A stretch of 42,498 nt of DNA from Clostridia bacterium (GCA_017436255.1 JAFSDK010000007.1:1-42498), one strand, 5' to 3'; counted from the first letter of the stretch, positions 1-6,052 are shown. Numbers and translations: made by a program. Notes: generated by a model from the letters alone, not told the origin.

Positions 1-80
1 AAATCGGCGCTGACAAGTACGCCAAGGACGCTATGGAAGGCGTGCGCTACGCGCAGGAAATCATAAACGCGATTAGTTAA
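1..80 (+). CDS. C-terminal end of a probable corrinoid (B12-binding) methyltransferase protein, partial
   Basis: Only the last 25 codons are in the window; the reading frame begins at base 3 and stops with TAA at 78-80. The tail contains a stretch beginning IGADKYAKDAMEGV, which resembles the final helix of cobalamin-binding subunits of corrinoid methyltransferases (MtbC/MttC-like), where a GADgYa-DA segment precedes a terminal amphipathic helix. The residues that contact cobalamin would lie outside the window, so the family is inferred from this short tail only. Bases are GC-richer than in the genes that follow. A strong terminator starts directly after the stop codon. Confidence 0.4.
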   Translation, partial: IGADKYAKDAMEGVRYAQEIINAIS

Positions 81-110
81 AAAAGCGAGGGAAATTTCCC
101 TCGCTTTTTG
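81..110 (+). terminator. Rho-independent terminator, gcgaggg-type
   Basis: A perfect stem, aaagcgagggaaa against tttccctcgcttt, is followed by a T run immediately after the stop codon at 80. It is the first of a family of related terminator hairpins that recur at 4439, 5828, 9443 and 14360, often followed by ctatgta. Confidence 0.85.
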
Positions 111-330
111 CTATGTATAAAACCGCCTAAAAACCCGTTTTGATACCAATGCGTCGGGTGGGGCAAACTAACAAAAAACCTAGTGTTTATGCGCCTTTCA
201 GGCAGTTTGCCCTATTATAACACAAGCCTCTATTCTACGAACTATTCCAGTTGCTTTCATATATAAAAACTCCTTTGCCTAATTGATAACACTGTTATTA
301 TCTGTCAACAAAGGAGTTTTATACTTGATG
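111..330. repeat. Modular intergenic repeat, copy A
   Basis: This gene-free stretch matches parts of the spacer at 4469-4870. Shared blocks are a cctagtgtttat segment near 180 (acccagtatttat in the other copy), an ataacac-agcctctattct block near 217-235, a gttgctttcatatata block near 250-264, and a final stem-loop. Here only about 14 bases lie between the last two blocks, whereas at 4676-4781 a GC-rich element sits there, so this copy looks like the unoccupied form. Confidence 0.6.
267..320. repeat. 12-bp stem-loop at the end of repeat copy A
   Basis: AAAACTCCTTTG at 267-278 pairs exactly with CAAAGGAGTTTT at 309-320 around a 30-base loop. A weaker version occurs at about 4803-4860. On the plus strand the arm ends in tttatact, a motif shared with the copies near 4856 and 8650. 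Confidence 0.65.
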
Positions 331-384
331 TGTTAAATTATAAAATATGTATTTATACTAACTATAGTAAAAAAAGCGTAAATA

Positions 385-573
385 CTATATTTTTTCCCAC
401 GAAGAACATTCTGTTAATGCAACTTTTTCCTTGCCGTAATTTGAATTCCCTTTTTTGCCACATTTACCAACATCTTTCGAGTCTAATTCAATACCCGTAG
501 ATGTTATTTTCCTTGGTCCCATCCAATGTCTACATGTACCGCAATGGCGGGAAGAGTTTGGACATTTTATCAT
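385..573 (-). CDS. Small cysteine-rich hypothetical protein
   Basis: 62 residues, with an AGGAG site 7 bases before the ATG. Cysteines at positions 4, 11, 14, 38 and 56 include a CGTC pair followed by an HW, an arrangement that could bind a metal such as zinc; this is suggested by spacing only. There is no signal peptide or membrane segment, so a cytoplasmic location is likely. It is the last gene of a leftward set with the genes at 584-781 and 811-1392 (10-base and 29-base gaps) and so is probably co-transcribed from the promoter near 1493-1521. I do not recognise a named family. Confidence 0.65.
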   Translation of the reverse strand: MIKCPNSSRHCGTCRHWMGPRKITSTGIELDSKDVGKCGKKGNSNYGKEKVALTECSSWEKI

Positions 574-583
574 AATTATTCTC

Positions 584-781
584 CTATCTTAATAGCATCA
601 TTAAACAATCGCCTTGAGCAACTTTTCTGCCAGACGCTTCCTGTGTTGCATTTAAACCTTTAACATAACGTCCTAAAATTTTACCATAAAAATCTCGCAA
701 AATTTTGTCACCATTAGGTTTTGTTTCAACATAGCCTAAAATTTTTCCACTTGTTTCTTTAATAGGTGTTCCGATTCCCAT
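584..781 (-). CDS. Small repeat protein, possibly of beta-flower type
   Basis: 65 residues with an AAGGAG site before the ATG. Two to three imperfect repeats of a Gly-Lys/Arg-hydrophobic-Leu-Gly turn are visible: GKILGYVE near 12-19, GKILGRYV near 33-40 and GRKVAQGD near 51-58, alternating with short polar strands. This pattern resembles small four- or five-fold beta-flower proteins, in which each repeat is a short beta strand pair ending in Gly-Arg-x-hydrophobic-Gly. The similarity is by eye only. It is the middle gene of the leftward three-gene operon. No catalytic residues are evident; a binding or scaffold role would fit but is not shown. Confidence 0.6.
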   Translation of the reverse strand: MGIGTPIKETSGKILGYVETKPNGDKILRDFYGKILGRYVKGLNATQEASGRKVAQGDCLMMLLR

Positions 782-810
782 AGATATTCTCCTTAATAAG
801 ACTATTTTGA

Positions 811-1392
811 TTATTTTTGCAAATGTTTATCGTAGTTTGCCACAATATTATCAGCTAAATATCCTCCGGCTTCATCAAATACAGGAAGTTCTCCGGCATC
901 TTCAAAAACAGTATTTAGCCAATTTTTCGTTTTTGCGTCTTTAGTATTCAAAATAAATGAATGAATTATATTAAAGAACTTATAAGATTCTTCTTTCTCT
1001 CTTTTAATATTAGATTCTGTTTTTTGATTATAATCTGTTAACGTTTGTGCAATTTTTATTTCTTCAGCATTATTAAAGGTTAATGTAAAGTGGTGAAATT
1101 TTGCCTTACCAAACGGCAAATCTTTTTCGCTAATTTCTGATAGCTCGAACTTCTTTACGTCATCAAAACTATATTCAAAAATACTTTTATTCGTCTTGAA
1201 TTCACGTATAATTATGCGATTGTTATCTTTATCAAGACTATACATCGCATTTTCTGGAATATTGCTTCCTGAGACAACTCCATAAGTTTCATTTGAAGTT
1301 GGCTTAGATACCTTTTCTTCCTCCGCTTCAATATTAAGTGCCTGAAATACTGTGCTTTTAGCAGCACTTTTTAAACTGTCTAAAAATCCCAT
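811..1392 (-). CDS. Hypothetical cytoplasmic protein with a PH-like beta-rich core
   Basis: 193 residues; AAGGAG lies 8 bases before the ATG, which fixes the start. The N-terminus (1-20) is an amphipathic helix, residues 40-120 are rich in short strands (for example RIIIREFKTNKSIFEYSFDDVKKFEL) as in bacterial pleckstrin-homology-like domains, and the C-terminal third is helical. No signal peptide or transmembrane segment. It is the first gene of the leftward operon, about 100 bases from a TTGACT-17-TATAAT promoter whose start region carries an ATTAGT-N8-ACTAAT palindrome. PH-like is inferred from strand pattern, not from a motif. Confidence 0.65.
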   Translation of the reverse strand: MGFLDSLKSAAKSTVFQALNIEAEEEKVSKPTSNETYGVVSGSNIPENAMYSLDKDNNRIIIREFKTNKSIFEYSFDDVKKFELSEISEKDLPFGKAKFHHFTLTFNNAEEIKIAQTLTDYNQKTESNIKREKEESYKFFNIIHSFILNTKDAKTKNWLNTVFEDAGELPVFDEAGGYLADNIVANYDKHLQK

Positions 1393-1473
1393 TTTAATTT
1401 CTCCTTTTATTTTTTATCTTTGCAAGTGACTTTCGTCACGATTTGCCATATACTTTCCTTGTGAGTTGCTATT

Positions 1474-1493
1474 TATTAGTTATATATCACTAA
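1474..1493. promoter_or_regulatory. Putative operator 1, ATTAGT-N8-ACTAAT
   Basis: A perfect 6-bp inverted repeat, ATTAGT and ACTAAT with an 8-bp AT spacer, overlaps the end of the -10 box of the leftward promoter at 1493-1521 and extends into its start region. Two further copies occur at 1528-1547 and 2232-2251. A repressor bound here would block the leftward operon. Confidence 0.6.
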
Positions 1494-1521
1494 TTATACA
1501 GCGTTCAACAAAATAAGTCAA
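1493..1521 (-). promoter_or_regulatory. Sigma-A promoter of the leftward three-gene operon
   Basis: On the minus strand TTGACT (1521-1516) and TATAAT (1498-1493) are separated by exactly 17 bases. It reads toward the gene at 811-1392 with a leader of roughly 95 bases. Operator 1 begins within its -10 box. Confidence 0.75.
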
Positions 1522-1527
1522 TAAAAA

Positions 1528-1547
1528 ATTAGTGAAATATAACTAAC
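1528..1547. promoter_or_regulatory. Putative operator 2, ATTAGT-N8-ACTAAC
   Basis: The second copy of the palindrome, one base from perfect symmetry, lies just upstream of the leftward promoter and about 60 bases before the rightward repressor-like gene at 1609. It may serve autoregulation. A more degenerate copy may lie at about 1556-1575 around a TGATATATCA palindrome. No clear -35/-10 pair was found for the rightward gene. Confidence 0.5.
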
Positions 1548-1608
1548 AAATAAAATTGTAGTGATATATCATCTATATACAGAAATACTAACTATATAGG
1601 TGATATGT

Positions 1609-1851
1609 ATGGGTATTTGCGAATTTACAGTTAATAGAATTTACGAGATCTGTCGTGAGCGTAAAATTACGCCTAATGCGCTCAGTTATATGTGCGGCAT
1701 TCCGCAAGCTACTATTAAAAGCATTTTGAATGGTGAAAGTAAGAATCCCGGTATAGTAACCCTTAAAAAGATTTGTGATGGTCTTGAGATTACAGTGATG
1801 GAATTCTTTGACACACCGGAATACAAAAGATTAGAACAAGAACTCAAATAA
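1609..1851 (+). CDS. XRE/Cro-CI-type helix-turn-helix regulator
   Basis: 80 residues from the ATG at 1609, chosen because AGGTG lies 6 bases upstream; an in-frame GTG at 1600 sits inside that site. The protein is almost entirely one HTH_3 domain: recognition-helix region GIPQATIKSILNGES near 28-42 followed by PGIVTLKKICDGLEITVMEFF, the usual Cro/CI ending. It lacks any oligomerisation or sensor domain. It stands beside two copies of the ATTAGT-N8-ACTAAT palindrome and about 600 bases from a third, so it is the best candidate for the protein that binds them. Its last bases overlap the convergent gene at 1844-2101. Confidence 0.85.
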   Translation: MGICEFTVNRIYEICRERKITPNALSYMCGIPQATIKSILNGESKNPGIVTLKKICDGLEITVMEFFDTPEYKRLEQELK

Positions 1852-2101
1852 CAAATTCTTTTGATGCCTTTGCGCCTAATTTACAGGCGTTAAAAAAAGC
1901 ATCTTTAACTTCTAAAAAGTGTATCTGGGAGGTAAGCTTGAATAACTCCTCAAAACATTTTGTTTGTTCTTCGTTCAACTTGTTTCTGAGTTCTTTCTCT
2001 TTTTGAAGTGCATTTTTAGCAAGGGCAGAATACTCTGGCCTTGAAGCAATGTTCTGCTCGGAAAGATAATCAGAAAACAGTTTGTTTATGATCTTTTCCA
2101 T
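1844..2101 (-). CDS. Small helical protein, DUF6809-like
   Basis: 85 residues, ATG preceded by GGAGGG. The pattern of an N-terminal helix with SDYLSEQNI, then RPEYSALAKNALQKEKELRNKL, a long middle helix and a C-terminal FFNACKLGAKASKEF resembles the short clostridial proteins grouped as DUF6809, recognised from memory only. These are all-helical cytoplasmic proteins of unknown role that often sit next to small XRE regulators. Its 3' end overlaps the 3' end of the regulator by 8 bases. A candidate promoter (CTGACA-16-TATTAA) lies at 2138-2165. Confidence 0.6.
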   Translation of the reverse strand: MEKIINKLFSDYLSEQNIASRPEYSALAKNALQKEKELRNKLNEEQTKCFEELFKLTSQIHFLEVKDAFFNACKLGAKASKEFVI

Positions 2102-2137
2102 AAAGTTTCCCTCCGTTCTTGTTTTAAATGTAATACA

Positions 2138-2169
2138 TTAATACTAAAAAGTCTTATGCTGTCAGCATA
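2138..2169 (-). promoter_or_regulatory. Candidate promoter with palindrome over the -35 box
   Basis: On the minus strand CTGACA (2165-2160) and TATTAA (2143-2138) are 16 bases apart and read toward the gene at 1844-2101. The -35 box lies in the palindrome TATGCTgtcAGCATA (2155-2169). The boxes are less exact than those of the neighbouring promoters. Confidence 0.4.
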
Positions 2170-2181
2170 GAAAAGAAAAAT

Positions 2182-2228
2182 GCCGTGTTTTGTCGTAAGT
2201 TGACAAAGCACGGCTTGTTTATTATAAT
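2182..2228 (+). promoter_or_regulatory. Perfect sigma-A promoter with a long palindrome over its -35 box
   Basis: TTGACA (2200-2205), 17 bases, then TATAAT (2223-2228): an exact consensus promoter reading toward the HTH/zinc-ribbon/kinase operon. The -35 box lies in the right arm of a 13-bp inverted repeat, GCCGTGTTTTGTC (2182-2194) against GACAAAGCACGGC (2202-2214), with one G-T pair. No gene ends here in either direction, so the palindrome is more likely an operator than a terminator. Confidence 0.75.
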
Positions 2229-2231
2229 GAT

Positions 2232-2251
2232 ATTAACGATATATAACTAAT
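2232..2251. promoter_or_regulatory. Putative operator 3, ATTAAC-N8-ACTAAT
   Basis: The third palindrome copy starts 3 bases after the -10 box of the kinase operon promoter, covering the expected transcription start. Its spacer, GATATATA, differs by one base from that of operator 2. Its placement relative to the promoter mirrors operator 1, which supports a shared repressor. Confidence 0.55.
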
Positions 2252-2279
2252 TTATAAAGAATTAAATTTGGTGTTGTTT

Positions 2280-2702
2280 ATGGTAAAAGATACTTCAAAA
2301 ATTGTAGAAGAACTCGGTCTCAGCCCTGATTTTAAGACCTTTTATAGTGAAAATAAAGACTATATGGTTAAAGAGGATTTGTCGCAGCTTTTAGATGAAC
2401 TAATTGCTAAATATGACCTTAAAAAATCACAAGTTATTCGTGCAGCAGAGATGAGTGAAGTTTACGCTTATCAAATTTTTTCAGGACTAAGGGTGCCTGA
2501 GCGCAAAAAGCTTTTATGCCTCGCTATTGCGATGAAATTGTCATTAGACGAGGTGCAAACCTTATTAAAGTGTGCCGGTTATTCAACACTTTATGTGAAA
2601 CTTCCTTTTGATAGCATTATTTTATACGGCGTGTGCAAAAAATTATCTGTAGTAGAAATTAATGAAATTCTCTATGAATACGGGTTGGAAACGTTGGGGT
2701 AG
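2280..2702 (+). CDS. HTH protein linked to a clostridial Ser/Thr kinase operon
   Basis: 140 residues from the ATG at 2280 (GGTG six bases upstream; TTG and GTG codons at 2268 and 2271 are alternatives). Residues about 35-100 form a divergent XRE-like helix-turn-helix: DLKKSQVIRAAEMSEVYAYQIFSG then a PERKKLLCLAIAMKLSLDEVQTLLKCAG segment. The C-terminal part (LPFDSIILYGVCKKLSVVEINEILYEYG) continues a helical repeat. From memory, proteins of this kind recur directly beside the kinase type encoded downstream in Clostridia, so it may act as a DNA-binding partner of the kinase. It is first in a three-gene operon, 6 bases before the next ATG. Confidence 0.75.
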   Translation: MVKDTSKIVEELGLSPDFKTFYSENKDYMVKEDLSQLLDELIAKYDLKKSQVIRAAEMSEVYAYQIFSGLRVPERKKLLCLAIAMKLSLDEVQTLLKCAGYSTLYVKLPFDSIILYGVCKKLSVVEINEILYEYGLETLG

Positions 2703-2708
2703 TTAAAG

Positions 2709-3734
2709 ATGAAAAAATGTCCTAAATGTAAGGCGGAAATCCAAGAAGAAGCTCGATTTTGCCTTTATTGCATGACCTCATTTGAGGAAAAGCAAACCAT
2801 TGAAACTGAAGAAGAAAATAACAAACGGTGGCTGATTATTATTGCCGCCGTTTTAGTGCTTGTTCTTATTGTTGCTTGCATCTTCTTATTTTCTAAAAAA
2901 GAAGCCCCGACAAATGGAGAAATTGATACTTCTTCAACCGCATCTATCAGTAGTGGTTTAGATACTTCTGACGACAACGCTTCATCATCTGGGCAGCAAA
3001 GCAGTGAATTGCAAGGCAATGAAACATCCACTCCCACAAGTAATAATCAAACACAAGGTTCTTCAAAAAATGAGGGTAGCACCACTGATAATACCTCTGG
3101 AAATACAACTACTAATAACTCAACTACGAATGACAATTCGCAAAATAACACCACAAATAATACAACAAATGGCACATCAAACAACACGTCAACAAATTCC
3201 ACATCAAGCAGTAATAAAATCGAAAACAATAGTTCTAATACTAACTCCTCAACATCCACAACAACCACACCTTCACAGACCACAACGGTTACTTATATGT
3301 ACCGTAATGCTAAGTATGGCGATGATTTTTCTGTCAGTGCAAATCTAGAAAATACAGTTGTCATAACAGGTGTAAAAACGACCGCTGCGGATGGCAAATA
3401 CATAATCCCCGAAACCATAGACGGCAAAAAAGTAGTAGCTATTATGGCATTGGCTTTTTGTGATGACAATATCAGCAGCACCGTTAAAACGGTCATTGTT
3501 CCGTCATCGGTTAAAACTATTTGGAACAATGCTTTTGCAAACTGCTATAATTTAAGCGACATTTATTTCAAGGGTAACTCAATTTATACCGAATCAAATG
3601 CGTTCCCTGAAAAATCAAAACGTAATGGCACATTAACAATTCACTGTTCCGCAAATTGTAGCGACAGAAATTATAGATACTATAAAAACAGTGCGTCATA
3701 CTATGATGCCGAGTATAAAGAATGGAACGGTTAA
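2709..3734 (+). CDS. Membrane zinc-ribbon protein with Ser/Thr/Asn-rich stalk and BspA-like LRR domain
   Basis: 341 residues. An N-terminal zinc ribbon (C4, C7, C18, C21), one transmembrane helix (41-61), then a 120-residue stalk made almost only of Ser, Thr, Asn and Gln, and a C-terminal domain (about 195-341) with leucine-rich-repeat type 5 features, such as IPETIDGKKVVAIMALAF and VIVPSSVKTIWNNAFANC. Expected topology: ribbon inside, stalk and LRR domain outside. The start is supported by GGGG six bases upstream. Between an HTH gene and a kinase gene, it could link an outside signal to the kinase; that is inference. The low-complexity stalk produces long spurious frames on both strands. Confidence 0.8.
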   Translation: MKKCPKCKAEIQEEARFCLYCMTSFEEKQTIETEEENNKRWLIIIAAVLVLVLIVACIFLFSKKEAPTNGEIDTSSTASISSGLDTSDDNASSSGQQSSELQGNETSTPTSNNQTQGSSKNEGSTTDNTSGNTTTNNSTTNDNSQNNTTNNTTNGTSNNTSTNSTSSSNKIENNSSNTNSSTSTTTTPSQTTTVTYMYRNAKYGDDFSVSANLENTVVITGVKTTAADGKYIIPETIDGKKVVAIMALAFCDDNISSTVKTVIVPSSVKTIWNNAFANCYNLSDIYFKGNSIYTESNAFPEKSKRNGTLTIHCSANCSDRNYRYYKNSASYYDAEYKEWNG

Positions 3735-3738
3735 AGCT

Positions 3739-4440
3739 ATGACTAGAGAACAATATTTAACCGCACTCTTTGATGCTTATTCCTTGGTATCTGTGCTCAG
3801 CAATAAAAATGAATGCCGTGTGCTGAGGGTTAGAAACAAATCAACTGAACGGGATATGGTTGTGAGAAGTTTTTCTACAGCGATTTCGGCATATGAAGAA
3901 CTTTATAACATAAATGCTCAAAATTTACCGATTATTTATGATGTCATAAACTGCGATGATGGGCAAATCGTGTTAGAAGAGTTTATAGAGGGTGTCACAA
4001 TTTCCGAGGTTATGGAAAGCGGAAACTATCACTACGTAGGAGCACGCAAGGTTATACGGGCAGTTTGCCACGCACTTGATGTTTTGCACAAAAGAAATCT
4101 TGTACATAGGGACATAAAGCCCGAAAATGTTGTGATAGGCAAAGATGGCAGAGTGGTTTTAATTGATTTCAATGCGGCTCGAAAAATTTCTGCCGCCAGT
4201 AAGGACACCGTTATAATGGGTACAGTTGGTTATGCATCACCCGAACAATTAGGAGTAGCACAAAGTGATGCTAGAACAGATATTTATGCTGTAGGCGTTC
4301 TGCTTAACGTGATGATTACTGGCAAACATCCGAGCGAAAAATTAGCAAAAGGGAAAGCCTGTAGAATTGTTCGTAAATGCACAAGCGTAAATCCCGATGA
4401 ACGCTATCAATCGACAGAAAAACTTGCAAAATCATTATAA
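3739..4440 (+). CDS. Atypical serine/threonine protein kinase
   Basis: 233 residues from the ATG at 3739, four bases after the previous stop; an ATG at 3691 in frame lies inside the upstream gene and lacks a site. Kinase motifs seen: catalytic loop HRDIKPEN (123-130), DFN (143-145) in place of DFG, activation segment ending ASPEQ (166-170), DIYAVGV (181-187) and a C-lobe Arg in NPDERYQS. The N-lobe has no glycine-rich loop and has Arg43 where the ATP-binding Lys is expected (VVRSF). These changes look typical of a clostridial kinase subfamily that I recognise from memory. It has no membrane anchor; with the membrane protein upstream it may form a signalling pair. A strong terminator follows at once. 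Confidence 0.85.
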   Translation: MTREQYLTALFDAYSLVSVLSNKNECRVLRVRNKSTERDMVVRSFSTAISAYEELYNINAQNLPIIYDVINCDDGQIVLEEFIEGVTISEVMESGNYHYVGARKVIRAVCHALDVLHKRNLVHRDIKPENVVIGKDGRVVLIDFNAARKISAASKDTVIMGTVGYASPEQLGVAQSDARTDIYAVGVLLNVMITGKHPSEKLAKGKACRIVRKCTSVNPDERYQSTEKLAKSL

Positions 4441-4468
4441 AAGCGAGGTGAAAAATCACCTCGCTTTT
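4439..4468 (+). terminator. Rho-independent terminator of the kinase operon
   Basis: AAGCGAGGTGA (4441-4451) pairs with TCACCTCGCTT (4456-4466), followed by TTTT and the repeat-family tail gctatgta. The stem overlaps the kinase stop codon. Confidence 0.85.
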
Positions 4469-4670
4469 GCTATGTATCGGTCAAAATGTGCTGTTTTTCG
4501 TCAAAAATTTTTCTTCAAAAATGCTCAGAAACCCAGTATTTATAAGGCTTTATCTCACTTTTGTGTTATCTCATACGAGGAAAACGAGTATCTATGTTCT
4601 ACAAAATTGTCTGAATTTTAATTCAGCAACAATTTTGAGAGGTTATAATAACACGAGCCTCTATTCTTCT
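4469..4670. repeat. Modular intergenic repeat, copy B, left part
   Basis: No credible gene lies in 4441-4919. The left part matches the spacer at 5862-5960 over about 90 bases (gtcaaaat-tgctgtttt, gtcaaaaatttttc, agtattta-aa-gctttatc blocks), then matches copy A in the ataacac-agcctctattct block at about 4647-4667. The frames reading through it have no ribosome binding site. Confidence 0.6.
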
Positions 4671-4675
4671 CACCT

Positions 4676-4781
4676 TTCCTCTTGCGGTACCCGACTCTGC
4701 GCTCACTCCTATCGTGGCGCAATCGTCGACCGCGGCGCTTCCTTACGCTCGCTGCATCTCACACTGTGAGCGCTAGCGACG
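4676..4781. repeat. GC-rich hairpin element, copy 1, inserted in a repeat
   Basis: About 106 bases of far higher GC than the surroundings are bracketed by the direct repeat TCACCT (4670-4675 and 4782-4787). Blocks ttgcggtacccgac, gtcgaccgcggcgctt, ttacgctcgct and gcgctagcgac are shared with 40525-40652. The flanks match copy A at 217-264, where the element is absent. It holds no start signal; the small frame giving VDRGASLRSL is judged a by-product. It may be a non-autonomous mobile or structured element. Confidence 0.55.
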
Positions 4782-4787
4782 TCACCT

Positions 4788-4870
4788 GTTGCTTTCATAT
4801 ATACATTTCTCCTTAAATTACAAATTGTGTTGTTATTATTTGTATTTTGAGGAGATTTATACTGCGTGAA
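4788..4870. repeat. Modular intergenic repeat, copy B, right part
   Basis: This has gttgctttcatatata (shared with copy A at 250) and an imperfect stem-loop between tttctcctt and gaggagattt, ending in tttatactgc, which is repeated at about 8650-8660 before the second paralogous promoter. Confidence 0.5.
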
Positions 4871-4899
4871 TTTACTTTTGCAATCAAATATGTTATAAT
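4871..4899 (+). promoter_or_regulatory. Promoter of the membrane protein gene at 4920
   Basis: TTTACT and TATAAT are 17 bases apart. The whole stretch tttactttt-aatcaaa-atgttataataaat is nearly identical to the promoter at 8666-8694, although the genes behind them are unrelated. Confidence 0.65.
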
Positions 4900-4919
4900 A
4901 AATTTAACGAGGTGTTTAT

Positions 4920-5825
4920 ATGAACAAAAGAAAACAATTTGCATTAAATAAGCTTTTTAACTTTTGCGTTATTTTAGGTTTGTTTTTTGCATGGGGTTCA
5001 ATAGACTTTTTTAGGGAGAACGATAGCGCTTGGGGTTTAGGCTTTGGTATAGTGGCATTGCTTCTTATAGTACTTCCCGCCATCTTTACGCCCTATTGCT
5101 ATGCTTTTGATAACGAGGGAGTATCTTTATGCTACATTTTTCTTCCTGTCGAAAGATATCTATGGAAAGATATCCACGCTATTGAGGTCGAAGACATAAA
5201 ACTTGGCACCGCATCACAAGTGAGCATCTTTGATTTTTTCTATGCAAGTGTTTTTAGCATTAAGGGGAGCAACAAAGGCAAATGCAGGTTTTATATGAAC
5301 GGACATATCCGTAAGAGTTTTAGAACAAAACACTTGCTTGAAAAGTATTGGGACGGAACAATAACGGGCTATCTATTTGAGGATGCTAAAAACTGGATAA
5401 ATAAGCGAAAAACGAGAAAACAGGCACAAACAAAGGCACATTTAACAGACGAGATTGTTCCAATAGAGCGAGAAATAAGAGCAGAAACAAGAGAATGGCT
5501 AAAACCGTTTATAACACGAGCCAAACAATACAACCTTGATATCAAGCCAAAATATTTATATATCACAAAGGATTTTGAAGAATTAACTTCCAGACCCAAA
5601 GAAGGATATACATATACGCTAGTTTCGGAAATTTCTCACTTTAACGAAACCGACGAAAACCGTATCGTTGTTGTCAGTGTGGACTTGCTATATGTTAGAC
5701 TTGGGAAAACCGCTTATCGCGGTGTTAAAAACAAACACATCAAAGAAGAATTTGAATTCACATTTTCTGATGTGTTAAACGAAATAAACAAGAATGGAAT
5801 AGAAGTTTATTGTAAAAATAATTGA
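4920..5825 (+). CDS. Hypothetical membrane protein with PH-like domain
   Basis: 301 residues; AGGTG precedes the ATG. Two transmembrane helices (about 11-31 and 38-58) form a short hairpin, followed at about 60-150 by a beta-rich region (FDNEGVSLCYIF, RYLWKDIHAIEVEDI, FRTKHLLEKYW) resembling bacterial PH domains that follow a membrane hairpin, as in YcxB-like proteins. Residues 150-185 are basic and helical; 185-301 form a further mixed domain with no motif that I know. Probably anchored to the inner face of the cell membrane. It is transcribed alone, between a repeat-derived promoter and its own terminator. Function unknown. Confidence 0.7.
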   Translation: MNKRKQFALNKLFNFCVILGLFFAWGSIDFFRENDSAWGLGFGIVALLLIVLPAIFTPYCYAFDNEGVSLCYIFLPVERYLWKDIHAIEVEDIKLGTASQVSIFDFFYASVFSIKGSNKGKCRFYMNGHIRKSFRTKHLLEKYWDGTITGYLFEDAKNWINKRKTRKQAQTKAHLTDEIVPIEREIRAETREWLKPFITRAKQYNLDIKPKYLYITKDFEELTSRPKEGYTYTLVSEISHFNETDENRIVVVSVDLLYVRLGKTAYRGVKNKHIKEEFEFTFSDVLNEINKNGIEVYCKNN

Positions 5826-5827
5826 TT

Positions 5828-5861
5828 GCAAAAGCGGAGTGGAAATCCACTCCGCTTTTGC
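5828..5861 (+). terminator. Rho-independent terminator
   Basis: A 16-bp perfect stem with a 2-base centre (GCAAAAGCGGAGTGGA against TCCACTCCGCTTTTGC) directly after the stop codon. The core is a variant of the gcgaggtg hairpin family in which both arms changed together. Confidence 0.85.
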
Positions 5862-5960
5862 TATGTAATAGGTCAAAATATGCTGTTTTGTGTCAAAAAT
5901 TTTTCTAAAAAAACAACCCAAAACTAGTATTTACAAAGCTTTATCACACTTTTTGTAGAA
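5862..5960. repeat. Modular intergenic repeat, copy C
   Basis: ctatgtaat-ggtcaaaatatgctgtttt, gtcaaaaatttttct and agtatttacaaagctttatc match the left part of copy B. The later modules with the stem-loop and promoter are missing. No gene. Confidence 0.55.
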
Positions 5961-6010
5961 ATTATGAGTAGAATTTCTAATTGTTTTTAAATTAAAAAAT
6001 TAAGATGTGA

Positions 6011-6045
6011 TAAGGGCGATGACTTTCAAAAAGTCATCGCCCTTA
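6011..6045 (-). terminator. Terminator of the SipW locus, probably bidirectional
   Basis: TAAGGGCGATGACTTT and AAAGTCATCGCCCTTA form a 16-bp stem with a 3-base loop just past the stop of the gene at 6053-6817. T-rich sequence follows on the minus strand. Confidence 0.8.
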
Positions 6046-6052
6046 CTAATAA

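Noticed and set aside
2182-2214. Terminator reading of the 13-bp palindrome
   Set aside because: No gene ends next to it on either strand, and its right arm holds the -35 box of an exact consensus promoter, so an operator is the better explanation.
2765-3529. Several long open frames on both strands over the zinc-ribbon/LRR gene
   Set aside because: They arise from the Ser/Thr/Asn-rich stalk of low codon complexity, lack ribosome binding sites, and are shadows of the clear domain-bearing frame.
3691-3738. Earlier ATG codons for the kinase gene
   Set aside because: They lie inside the upstream coding region without a ribosome binding site; the ATG at 3739 follows the upstream stop by four bases and fits the domain start.
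4397-4769. Two open frames (74 and 100 codons) after the kinase
   Set aside because: They run through the terminator, the intergenic repeat and the GC-rich element, with no start signals and no protein-like composition.
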